From positions 19,395 through 30,054 of the forward strand of contig MPNW01001123.1 of NCBI GenBank assembly GCA_011800805.1: a stretch of 10,660 nucleotides of DNA. The letters are read 5' to 3'. Every line of letters starts with the position of its first letter. Position 1 is the first letter of the stretch. The translations under genes and the position numbers were made by a program. The notes below the pieces were generated by a model. That model worked only from the letters and a program-made list of their open reading frames with translations, made no database searches and was not told where the DNA came from. This stretch comes from Hirudo medicinalis (Eukaryota; Annelida; Clitellata; Hirudinida; Hirudinidae). Shown here piece after piece: positions 1 to 8,046 of this stretch.

Positions 1-53
1 TGTAGACGACGTTTTCCATGTCTCATCAACTTATAATCACTTTCTCATCTTCT

Positions 54-76
54 CCATCATCATCATCATCATCATC

Positions 77-107
<31 letters not shown>

Positions 108-150
108 CCACCATCATCATCATCATCACCACCATCATCAACATCATCAT
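54..150. repeat. (CAT/CAC)n microsatellite
   Basis: Interrupted trinucleotide tract of CAT and CAC units. The poly-Ser reading of one frame is only the repeat translated. Confidence 0.95.
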
Positions 151-267
151 TTTCTTCTCATTCATCTTCTTTTTCTTCTTCACCACACCCAATACAACCC
201 TATTATCACCACAACAGTCGTCAGCATTGTTGATGAAGTGAAGGCATACTTCTGTTTTGAATTATGA

Positions 268-417
268 CCTCCATCAATCCTTCCTTTGCCTGGACTGATC
301 CTCGGGAGCAGAGAGGTCAGCGACATTCACAGTCTACCCTCGGTGGACTCTTTCGATTCGCTTGAGGAAGAAATGATGAAAAAGTTCATCGTACCATCAA
401 CCATCGCCGTCAATTAA
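268..417 (+). other. Orphan open segment, possible terminal exon of an unseen upstream gene
   Basis: Forty-nine sense codons are open between TGA at 265-267 and TAA at 415-417. The later part reads EVSDIHSLPSVDSFDSLEEE, then MMKKFIVPSTIAVN, with G/C-rich third positions unlike the surrounding satellites. A pyrimidine-rich stretch precedes AG at 308-309, 311-312 and 318-319. An AATAAA lies at 704-709. I do not recognise the peptide, and it may be chance. Confidence 0.22.
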
Positions 418-431
418 TATTTTCACCATGA

Positions 432-539
432 ATCATCATCATCATCATCGTCGACGTCACCATCATTGTCATCACCATCGTCATCGTCATCGTCATCATC
501 ATCATTGGCGTCGTCGTCGTCATCATCATCATCATCAAC
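432..539. repeat. (CAT/CGT)n microsatellite
   Basis: Interrupted CAT array with many CGT and GTC units. It differs from the 54-150 tract in having frequent CpG-bearing variants. Confidence 0.93.
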
Positions 540-603
540 TACGAAATCTGATGTCGTGAGGTCTCGCGATGATGTTGTTGATATTGTTGGTATTGGCGAC
601 TAA

Positions 604-604
<1 letters not shown>

Positions 605-639
<35 letters not shown>

Positions 640-645
640 TATTAT
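605..645. repeat. (TTA)n microsatellite
   Basis: About 13 TTA/TAT units with a single interruption. Confidence 0.9.
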
Positions 646-789
646 TTATATAGATTGCAAATTATTACTCAAGAAGTAGCTTTTTTAAACCGGCTTCGCC
701 AGTAATAAATTGAAATTAATTTTTATTTCATTATAAATAATATATTCATCCCGGCATTGTTTGGAAAATCTAGTGACGTATGTATGTAC

Positions 790-974
790 TTCATTTATAT
801 AGCGCCATATTCATAGCCTCAGAGGCGCTTCTTGTTAACCGTTTATGTAGCGCTCCTTCCCAAGGGCGCTTTTGGCGGTGCAGGCTGGGTTTCGAACACG
901 ACACACTACTACTGTTGCCATTACCGCCGTATGCAGGAACGCAGCCCGTTCGGCCAACCTGCACGCCACGCTTG
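790..974 (-). mobile_element. tRNA-derived SINE, copy 1, with doubled tail
   Basis: On the minus strand it reads: A-box-like GGCCGAACGGGCTGCG, B-box-like GTGTTCGAAACCC (about 886-898), a CTGCACCGCC linker, then two AGCGC...GCGCT tail modules ending GCGCTATATAAATG. It shares the 20-base core CTGGGTTTCGAACACGACAC (plus-strand sense) with copy 2, and with one change with copy 3. Confidence 0.8.
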
Positions 975-1738
<764 letters not shown>

Positions 1739-1936
1739 AATAATTAAAATGCAATCTCAAAGAGCACCGGTCTTTGGTGAATGAAGTTATTAAGTTTTGA
1801 TACTTGAGTTGAAATTAATTATTAAGATTAATTATGGAAGTAATTAACAACATTTATTCACAAATTATTACTCTTTTTATTAAAATTAATTTATTTAACT
1901 TACAATTAATTAATTAGTTTTTTAATAATTCAAAAC

Positions 1937-1974
1937 TGTTGTTATTATTACTGTTACTATTACTATTAATGTTA

Positions 1975-2038
<64 letters not shown>

Positions 2039-2046
2039 TTTTATTT
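1937..2046. repeat. (TTA/TTG/CTA)n microsatellite
   Basis: An interrupted start (1937-1978) is followed by about 20 pure TTA units to 2037. It reads as poly-Leu on the plus strand. Confidence 0.95.
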
Positions 2047-2520
2047 GTATTGGGCACGTGCAGGCCCAATTCGCCTAAATTATCCCCCACACAGCATTTA
2101 AAACTTCTATCCTTCCATCCACGGACACAAAAAAAATCTAAAATTAAAAAAAAAAAAACAAAACAAACTAAAATCCCTTCAACTCCCAGCAGTCATTCCG
2201 TCCTTTTCCAACAAACTGGAAGAAAGGTGTTGGCTGGAAACTGGAGAAACTGCACCCGTCCGGTGGACCTTAGTGTTACTCAGTGGGCTAATCAGGGCCG
2301 ACGTCCCAGACACGAAGCAGAGGGATGGCGGGCTAATTGTCTTCATTGGCAGAAGATTTGTTGGAGGAGCGGGAGGTCACTTGTTAGGGTTTGAAAACGA
2401 TGAGGAGATTTACTGCCGCCCACGAAGTAAAATATTTGTCTTTGAAATTGTGACGTAATAAACGTACTATTTTGTAATAAATTTGGAGTGATGTTATTAA
2501 CTGTAATGTAATGTAGTGTA
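2047..2520. other. Unassigned sequence with poly-A tract
   Basis: A palindromic GCACGTGC (E-box type) lies near 2053-2060 and an A-rich tract at 2129-2165. The rest (2200-2440) is fairly balanced in composition. Open frames of 55-60 codons pass through it, including one reading GRRFVGGAGGHLLGFENDEE, but I recognise none and see no splice context. Confidence 0.4.
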
Positions 2521-2650
2521 AGTTTATGTAGCGCCGTAGGCGAGAGCGTCAGGGGCGCTTTGTGGCGATGCAAACTGGGTTTCGAACACGACACGCAATG
2601 ACTGTCGTTGGCAGGAATGCTACCCTCTGAGCGAACTTGCAACCCTGCCC
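2521..2650 (-). mobile_element. tRNA-derived SINE, copy 2
   Basis: On the minus strand it runs from GCAGGGTTGCAAGTTCGCTC through the A-box-like TTCGCTCAGAGGGTAGC and the B-box-like GTGTTCGAAACCC to a tail AAAGCGCCCC...GGCGCTACATAAAC. It has a single tail module. This is the cleanest of the three copies for the tRNA-like head. Confidence 0.85.
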
Positions 2651-2954
2651 TAAACTTCTTGCTTCATACATCAGGGCGCCTTGAACGAATCAGGGGTTGA
2701 AGAATTTCATGGCTGGGTATAAAATAATAATAATAATAATAAACAATAATAATTTAAAGCTCTAAGAAGCAAAAGATGACAAGAAAACTCTGCGAAAAAG
2801 AACCTCGTGAAAAAAAAAAGTTGACAGAAGATTTTGTCTGAGGATAAAAAAGTCGCAGGAAGATGAAAAGGACTCTGAAAGAGTTTTTTCGGCCATTTTT
2901 ATTCTTTTCTGCTTAACTTCTTCCGAGAACTCATGCTTTTCCGTTCTTCTCCAG
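2651..2954. other. Unassigned gap with (AAT)n and a pyrimidine tract
   Basis: An (AAT)n run lies at 2721-2754, followed by A/G-rich sequence. From about 2898 there is a pyrimidine-rich stretch ending TTCTTCTCCAG at 2954, which resembles a plus-strand splice acceptor at the edge of the GC-rich block. Confidence 0.45.
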
Positions 2955-3420
2955 GTGGTCTTTTGTATCTCACGCCATATCTCGAGATGCTTGGGGAGAC
3001 GCCCAGTGGTGGCTGACTCCTACCGCCACAACTTCCGTGCGCCGCCGATGGTGAGACAGGGAGTCCGATGCGCTTCCAACGCAGAAGAATCCCATTACCA
3101 CAAGTGCTTCAGACCCCACGCCAATCTATCGCTACAGCCGTTTCGAGCCCTCGGCCACACTCCTCACAGATGCGCTAACTACACAAGCAAAGCGCAGGAC
3201 GATACCACACACGGAGATGACGAGCACCGGCAAACACCACACCACCGTCGGACTTGAGACAACTGCACACAGCGACACGTCACGGTCACCTTTGCACCAC
3301 TCGCATCGCATTGCAGCAGAAGCGCTGAATTCCCAGTCCGCTGCTCCCATTATCCGCCTCGGAGGTCGCGGAAGCGTCAAAATTTATTTCAAGTTTAAAC
3401 GAATTCCGTCGAGGGGCACT
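2955..3420. other. GC- and CpG-rich block of unknown nature
   Basis: This stretch is dense in CpG and GC-rich, against a strongly AT-rich background. Open frames cross it on both strands (for example plus 2955-3257 and minus 3380-3132), but neither product is recognised and both are rich in His, Arg and Thr or Ser and Val. It could be a CpG island, an exon of an unseen gene or a repeat insertion. Its right end overlaps the inferred FKBP3 3' end. Confidence 0.45.
3383..3388 (-). promoter_or_regulatory. Candidate poly(A) signal of FKBP3
   Basis: AATAAA on the minus strand, about 210 bases after the FKBP3 stop, and the only copy between the stop and this point. It implies a 3' UTR of roughly 230 bases that contains the 3460-3558 trinucleotide tract. 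No clear GT-rich element follows closely, so this is a moderate call. Confidence 0.45.
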
Positions 3421-3459
3421 GTTCAGAATTTGATATTTCAGACGCCGAAGAGCAACAAA

Positions 3460-3558
3460 ACATCATCGACATCATCAACAACAACAACATCAACATCAAC
3501 GACAACATCAACATCAACAACAACAACAGCAGCAGCAGCAGCAGCAACTGCAACAACT
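3460..3558. repeat. CAT/CAA/CAG trinucleotide tract in FKBP3 3' UTR
   Basis: Mixed CATCAA units are followed by six CAG units (about 3527-3545). It lies between the FKBP3 stop and its AATAAA, so the transcript should carry GTT, GAT and CTG repeats. Confidence 0.85.
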
Positions 3559-3599
3559 CAGACGAGTTTGAACGTCATGTGACTGCTTTGACAAGTCTG

Positions 3600-3654
3600 T
3601 CACGCTATGGTCACCAACTCGATCTCAAATGTGAGTTGAGAATTTGGAGGGATC
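3600..3654 (-). CDS. FKBP3: FKBP3 coding exon 7, terminal
   Basis: A 55-base terminal exon: acceptor CACAG|G completes a Lys codon, then IPPNSQLTFEIELVTIA and a TGA at 3602-3600. This is the last strand of the FKBP fold. It lies beyond a 502-base satellite-filled intron and is easy to miss; the frame and the IPPN...LTFE.EL match make it secure. Confidence 0.94.
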
Positions 3655-5899
3655 CTGTGTGGAGTGGCAGACGTTAAGACAAAACAAAAGTGCAATGTTT
3701 TTAAAGAAAAGCAATCAATTGGATGGAATGACCGACACTTATGCACAACAAAGTAACATGTTTTAAATTATCTAAAAATAATTAGGTAACGACAACAACA
3801 ACAACAACAACAACAACAATAATAATAATAATAATAATAAAATATAAAATAATAACAATAATAATAATAACAACAACAACAACAATAACAATAATAAAAT
3901 ATAAAATAATAACAATAATAATAATAACAACAACAATAATAATAATAATAATAATAATAAAATATAAAATAATAACAATAATAATAATAACAACAACAAC
4001 AACAATAATAATAGTAAAAGATAAATTATATTAGAGTAAAAATTATATTATCCATTATTATCTTTAAATATTGAAGTAATTTTCTAAATTATACCGAAAT
4101 AATTAGCTGATAATAATAATAATAAAATATAAATCATAATTTCCGTCAAAGGATACTTTCCCTCGAGTCCCTTCTTCCCGTAAGCCCAGTCGGGATGAAT
4201 GACTACCTCCGCTTTTTCTCCGAGGGACATGGATTGGATTGCTTCATCCCACTGAAATGTGGTGAAGAATGTGATGATGATGATGATCAGATGGTTATGA
4301 CCGAGGTGCTGAGACGACAACGACCACTCAAGGTGCCAGCCGGTGGCTATAGAAATTCATCAACGCTCGGCCAACAAGACTTCGATGATGAAAAAAGTTC
4401 AAAGTTCAAACCCCTCTGATGACTTTTCCTGTTCCAACTTTGAACTTTAGAGGGTTTGTCTTCTTGGCATTCTTGTCTGAAAATGTCAACAATGACATGA
4501 ATGTTTACTGATGCAGGAACAACAAGATGAAGATGATGATGATGATGATGCAGGAACCTGTGGGCACGTTGGTGTCAAAGACCTTGCCGTCACTTAGCTT
4601 GCCAGTGTAGTAGCATCCAACCTCTTCACCCTTGTTGGGGAAGGTGCATTTATCACCAACCTTCAGGATCTTCTTCTGGTACTTCACTTCTTCCTGTAAG
4701 AAAAGTAATCAGCATCATCACCATCACCATCATCATTATCATCATCATCGTACATCAACATCACCATCATCATCACAATCATTGTAGCTTTCAGTAAGAT
4801 TCCTAATTCCATTTTCTTCATTAAAAACTTTGATTTCACTGAAGATCAACAAAAAAAAAACCAAATAAAAGAAGAAATAAACAAAAAAAATAAAGTGACG
4901 AATAACAGCAAACAAAAAACAAGAATCGCTTTGCTGAGCCACAAACAGAGAACACACAACACGCAAATGCTTCAAAGAAGAGCAAACACTCACCGCCTTC
5001 TTTACGGGCACCGCTTTGGGTTTCGTTTCGACATGTTTCGCGTCCTTCTGCTGGGGTTTCCGGACGTTCTCTTTCGGCTTGGACTCGGTCGAGTCGTCCT
5101 CTGCCGTCCTGAAGGCCTGCGAGAGCAATTTCCAGTCGAATGCTCGAGTTTTTAAAAAGGTTTATAATGATGTGAATGGAGATGTTAGTGCAACAACAAC
5201 AACAAAATGTTGAAGAGTGACGATGACAGATTTTACATCGAGTTTGTGTCGTGCATAAAGGCTGAATGTCTGCGACGCAATCTTGTTTATTCGTAATGAA
5301 ATCAAACGATATGCAAAAATAATATCAGAATAATTATTAAAATAAATATCAAATTAATTGTTAATAATTATTAAGTGAAATGATCTTTGTGAATCATCAT
5401 CACAGTTAGAAATACTTCCAATGCTCTTGTAAACATGACTTCCACTGGAGAAAGTGGAAAAAGCTGTGACCATAAAATATATTATAAATAACTACAATTA
5501 CTTTCGTCTCAAAGAATTCTTTGTAGTCCTTTATAAGTTGATCTTTTGTCTTCACTTTTGCAACATTGACAAGAGTCCCTTTCAGCTTGTGTTCACCCTT
5601 GAACTGAACATGAATGCATGTATAAAAAATATGCATTTGCATTGCAAAATAAGATCCAGACTGATGTCAGAATTTTAGACCAACCTGATCTACTGATTCA
5701 TGATAGTTCATGAATATCAGAAAAATTATCATCAGGAGTATGCAACCAAATCACATAACAAAATTGTCACAATCATGATCTCCTGTGAAACATTTACCTT
5801 TTCAGAAGCATGGGTTTGCAAAAACGTGACAATGTCTTTTTTGCTGACCGCGTCAGTTCCGATATCTTTTTCTTCGAATGGTGGTTCAACTAGAGACAT
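3600..5899 (-). CDS. FKBP3: FKBP3 (FKBP25) nuclear peptidyl-prolyl isomerase, complete, 7 exons, 225 aa
   Basis: Coding exons on the minus strand are 5899-5798, 5603-5502, 5116-4994, 4693-4558, 4476-4412, 4251-4157 and 3654-3600. All junctions are GT-AG and keep the frame, giving 225 residues against 224 in human FKBP3. Residues 1-68 match the N-terminal basic tilted helix bundle (SKKDIVTFLQTH; EHKLKGTLVNVAK), which in the family binds double-stranded nucleic acid. Residues 69-109 are a Lys-rich linker. Residues 110-225 are the FKBP isomerase domain, with the usual pocket residues visible: Y138, F148, D149, F166, V173, I174, W177, Y200, I209 and F217. The family catalyses cis-trans proline isomerisation, binds FK506 and rapamycin, and is mainly nuclear. 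The start sits 20 residues before the conserved KKDI, as in human, and has A at -3. No key residue is missing. Identification is by recalled family similarity; expression is inferred. Confidence 0.95.
3791..4016. repeat. Compound CAA/AAT satellite with 57-63 base higher-order unit, FKBP3 intron 6
   Basis: A CAA run (3791-3819) and AAT run are followed by three copies of a longer unit. Each begins AAAATATAAAATAATAAC, at 3839, 3896 and 3959, and continues as AAT then CAA runs. Unit lengths are 57 and 63 bases. Confidence 0.9.
4157..4251 (-). CDS. FKBP3: FKBP3 coding exon 6
   Basis: Acceptor TTTCAG|TGG, 31 codons plus two bases, donor GGAAA|GTATCC. It encodes WDEAIQSMSLGEKA and HPDWAYGKKG, including the floor Trp and the 80s-loop Tyr of the isomerase pocket. 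Confidence 0.95.
4412..4476 (-). CDS. FKBP3: FKBP3 coding exon 5
   Basis: A 65-base exon bounded by TTCAG|AC and GGG|GTTTGA. It completes an Asp codon and encodes the KNAKKTNPLKFKVGTGKVIRG loop and strand of the FKBP domain (21 residues after the Asp; quoted in part: PLKFKVGTGKVIRG). The donor is weak and lies in a tandem duplication of TTTGAAC. Confidence 0.93.
4525..4551. repeat. (GAT)n microsatellite beside FKBP3 exon 4 donor
   Basis: GAT units with one AGA interruption lie within intron 4, starting about 8 bases from the exon 4 splice donor. The tract is bracketed by a 12-base direct repeat, TGATGCAGGAAC, at 4509-4520 and 4546-4557. Confidence 0.9.
4558..4693 (-). CDS. FKBP3: FKBP3 coding exon 4, start of PPIase domain
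   Basis: Acceptor TTACAG|GAA, 45 codons plus one base, donor ACAG|GTTCCT. It carries VGCYYTGKLSDGKVFDTN, which includes pocket residues Tyr, Phe and Asp of the FKBP fold. Confidence 0.95.
4708..4790. repeat. (CAT/CAC)n microsatellite, FKBP3 intron 3
   Basis: Interrupted CAT units near the 3' end of intron 3 on the minus strand, about 15-95 bases upstream of the exon 4 acceptor. Confidence 0.9.
4994..5116 (-). CDS. FKBP3: FKBP3 coding exon 3, linker
   Basis: Forty-one codons, phase 0 at both ends, acceptor CGCAG|GCC and donor GCG|GTGAGT. It encodes the variable acidic then Lys/Pro-rich linker (KPKENVRKPQQKDAK), a likely nuclear localisation region. It is clearly more GC-rich than the flanking introns. 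An AG 6 bases further on would also keep frame, so the exact acceptor is slightly uncertain. Confidence 0.85.
5502..5603 (-). CDS. FKBP3: FKBP3 coding exon 2
   Basis: Thirty-four codons, phase 0 at both ends, acceptor TTCAG|TTC and donor AAA|GTAATT. It encodes the second half of the helix bundle and ends EFFETK, matching the family LFETK segment. Confidence 0.94.
5798..5899 (-). CDS. FKBP3: FKBP3 coding exon 1
   Basis: Thirty-four codons, starting MSLVEPPFEEKD and ending ASEK, phase 0, with donor AAG|GTAAAT. It encodes the first half of the helical nucleic-acid-binding domain. The residues before KKDI differ from human, as expected for this variable end. Confidence 0.92.
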
Positions 5900-6870
5900 C
5901 TTGAATTTTCATGCAATTCTGCAAAATAACACGTAATTTGATAAATACCGGAATCCATCGAGTGCAAACACGAATAGGAACATTTGAAATATTAATTAAT
6001 TATTAATTAACAACCAACTTATTAAAATCACAATTGCAAGGACAATCACCTCAAATTCGCAGAAAGCCACAAATTACGAAGTGTCGTAAATAAATTATTA
6101 CATGGACGTTACTGGATATTAAAGTAACTAATATGGACTTTATTAGCACTCGTTAAATTTTTGTCGTTTTAAAATGTTACAATATATTTTCTAACGGCTT
6201 AGTAAATATTAACGAGTTATTATTAACGAAATATACTAATTTTATTAACAGGAGTTATAAAGTCGTCCAATCCAATAGAATACCATGTAAAGATAACTTA
6301 GCCTGGAGATGTCTGCGAACGGAATATAAATACCTGGTTCTTTTTGACAATAGAATATATCATCTTAATTATGCAACGGACTTTAATCAAATAAATAAAA
6401 GACAATAGAATATTTATTGGAATAAATTTTATTCTAGTTGTCAGCGATCCCATCCGTACATTTCATGTGCCGGTCTGCAGGTTATGGTGTCAAAAAGATA
6501 TGAAATCATCTGTTACATCTTTTCCTTATCAATTTATAATGAATCAGTAAGGACTTCATTGCAGCTTTTTCCAGGGCATCTAGCCAAGTCAGGTAGGACA
6601 ACGGCCAATCAGCGCCTCCCCAAACGACATCCCTGTGGCTCAGTTTTCATTGTTATTTATTTACAACAGGCAGACATAGAACAGACCCCCTCCTTTCCAC
6701 CACCACTGGCACCAATCCAGCCAGGTTTTGCCTACCTTGAAAACATAAAAGTGGTCTTGAAGTTGTTTGAACATACACTACTGCGACCAAACTCAGAACC
6801 GTTGTCTCATCATCTTCTTTGCCAAAGACTCAACATCCAGGAAGATTCAGTAAAAAGTAACATTCCTAAC
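5900..6870. other. Intergenic DNA between FKBP3 and C22orf39 homologue
   Basis: AT-rich, with the FKBP3 promoter presumably next to 5900 but no clear TATA element. It contains TTAATTAATTATTAATTAA (about 5992-6010), the inverted pair ACTCGTTAA/TTAACGAGT (6148-6156, 6209-6217) and the direct repeat GACAATAGAATAT (6346-6358, 6401-6413). The long plus frame 6484-7023 is not supported as a gene. Confidence 0.55.
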
Positions 6871-6876
6871 TTTATT
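6871..6876 (-). promoter_or_regulatory. Candidate poly(A) signal of C22orf39 homologue
   Basis: AATAAA on the minus strand, 67 bases after the stop codon, followed on that strand by T-rich and GT-rich sequence (about 6835-6862). Further AATAAA copies lie at 6656-6661 and 6428-6433 and could be alternative sites. Confidence 0.5.
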
Positions 6877-6942
6877 CCGTCTACAAATATTACCACGATT
6901 ATTGACACTCCTCACAAATTTAAAACACAGGCAATTAGGTTA

Positions 6943-7167
6943 CTAGCTAATAACACACATGGAATCTTTTTTTGGCTTAGCACTTTCTGCTTCTGGACCT
7001 GCTTTGGCCTCAGCTGGTTCTAACTTGGCCAAAGTTTGGGTAAGTTTAGCAGGGATTTGTTTCATCCAATCTTCGGGCGGTTCGGTTCTGTACTCCCAAA
7101 CATCGTTTGCTATCGAAGCCATTAGCCTCTGCTTCCGCCTCTCTTCCTCATGGGCCAATACAGGGAC
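6943..7167 (-). CDS. C22orf39: C22orf39 homologue exon 4, terminal
   Basis: Acceptor TTCCAG|GTC, then 74 codons to TAG at 6945-6943. It holds HEEERRKQRLMASIANDVWE, PPEDWMKQIP, an Ala/Glu-rich stretch and the KPKKDSMCVIS end. A run of seven A (6965-6971) just before the end could hide an indel, so the last ten residues need checking. Confidence 0.88.
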   Translation of the reverse strand, partial: VPVLAHEEERRKQRLMASIANDVWEYRTEPPEDWMKQIPAKLTQTLAKLEPAEAKAGPEAESAKPKKDSMCVIS

Positions 7168-8046
7168 CTGGAAAGAAGACGAATGCAGATTGTTTTAGAT
7201 TATTTTTCAGGGCACTTAATACTCCATCAAAATCGATTCTAAATTAGTATTTAAAACATGTTATTTAAAAATTTGCACTGCACTATTTTTGCCAAAAAAT
7301 GCAGCATCTTTTAAATAAAATAAAAAAAACCAAACTTTCCACTGACTAAGTGTTGGTAATCCTTTGTCTTCTCAAACTGGAGGCAGTTCTGGTGGTCTTG
7401 CTTCCACTGCCAGCATTCTTTGGTTTCTCCGTGGAGATAATGTTGGTGGAATCTACCGCTCATGCCTTTTAATGAAGTAAACGAATTGATTCATGTGAAT
7501 TCATTTGTATGGAAATTAATTATATATATAATCAATATTTCAAGAATATTGTTGGGTAGTATCATATAAATAAAAGCAGGGCACAATTTTCAACCAAAGA
7601 TATAACATCAAAGATGAAGGTAGTGGAAATTGATAACAGTGTCATAGCAGAAGAATTGAACCCACTTAAATACAAAAACTAAAGGGAACAAAAACAATAC
7701 TCACTTGCGCATTCTTTAAATTCATCTATGTATATTTGGCACGGTCTGACCTGTGACAAAGATAGCAGGAACTGAGCCACATTGGAAACAATTTTTCAGC
7801 AATAACAAAGTAATTAAGGCTTTCAAGTAACAAGCAATAATTCGTTGTTAAGGTTAATTTAAAACTTGATTTAGTCCACTATATTCCACAATCTATCACA
7901 CCACTCTGCAACTAAAAACCCAAACACTTTCTACATTTCTCTTTCAAGTAAAATATGAAGTCTAATGATCTGACCATCCATAGCCTATCAATAATTTCTC
8001 TTTCATTTACAACCGGCTTATCAACTTTATCAACTTTTGCCGACAT
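6943..8046 (-). CDS. C22orf39: C22orf39/PANTS homologue (UPF0545 family), complete, 4 exons, 141 aa
   Basis: Minus-strand coding exons are 8046-8011, 7750-7705, 7465-7347 and 7167-6943. Spliced, they give 141 residues. Two CX9C motifs are visible, C16/C26 (RPC...KEC) and C45/C55, separated by HQHYLHGE, followed by a charged helix (EEERRKQR) and a Trp/Pro segment (VWEY...PPEDW). Order and spacing match vertebrate C22orf39, reported as a synaptic plasticity regulator (PANTS). Twin CX9C proteins are often oxidised in the mitochondrial intermembrane space, but that location is not shown here. The C-terminus is longer than in human: an Ala/Glu-rich tail, then KPKKDSMCVIS, which ends in a CaaX-like motif. 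The weakest parts are exon 1, which shares little sequence with the family, and the exon 3 donor. The gene is head-to-head with SUPV3L1. Confidence 0.87.
7347..7465 (-). CDS. C22orf39: C22orf39 homologue exon 3, second CX9C
   Basis: Acceptor AAAAG|GC completes a Ser codon. The exon encodes SGRFHQHYLHGETKEC and the second CX9C pair. I place the donor at TTA|GTCAGT because it is the phase-0 GT that joins exon 4 in frame; this gives three more residues than human between the motif and the Trp. Confidence 0.85.
7705..7750 (-). CDS. C22orf39: C22orf39 homologue exon 2, first CX9C
   Basis: A 46-base exon between TCACAG|GTC and GCAA|GTGAGT, too short to appear as a long open frame. It encodes VRPCQIYIDEFKECA with the first CX9C pair, aligning with the human RPC...LC segment without gaps. 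Confidence 0.88.
8011..8046 (-). CDS. C22orf39: C22orf39 homologue exon 1
   Basis: Twelve codons, MSAKVDKVDKPV, phase 0, donor GTT|GTAAAT. The start has A at -3. The family has a short variable leader of similar length before the RPC motif, which supports this choice; the sequence itself is not conserved. Confidence 0.65.

Noticed and set aside
18..233. Poly-Ser/Pro open frame
   Set aside because: Translation of the CAT/CAC microsatellite only.
790..974. Functional tRNA genes at the B-box matches
   Set aside because: No complete cloverleaf with paired acceptor stem can be drawn, and the shared non-tRNA tail marks a SINE.
3772..4005. Minus-strand poly-Leu frame
   Set aside because: Lies in FKBP3 intron 6 and is the compound satellite translated.
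3839..4016. CRISPR-like spaced repeats
   Set aside because: Units are simple triplet runs with no unique spacers, in a eukaryotic intron.
4195..4419. Plus-strand frame over FKBP3 exon 6
   Set aside because: Shadow of the exon on the opposite strand; the minus frame gives the FKBP domain.
4895..5213. Plus-strand frames of 65-86 codons opposite FKBP3 exon 3
   Set aside because: They mirror the GC-rich linker exon; no recognisable product.
6484..7023. Longest open frame in the window (179 codons, plus strand)
   Set aside because: Its end lies antisense to the C22orf39 homologue terminal exon and the rest covers that gene's 3' flank. The product shows no family motif, and the minus-strand gene explains the conserved part.
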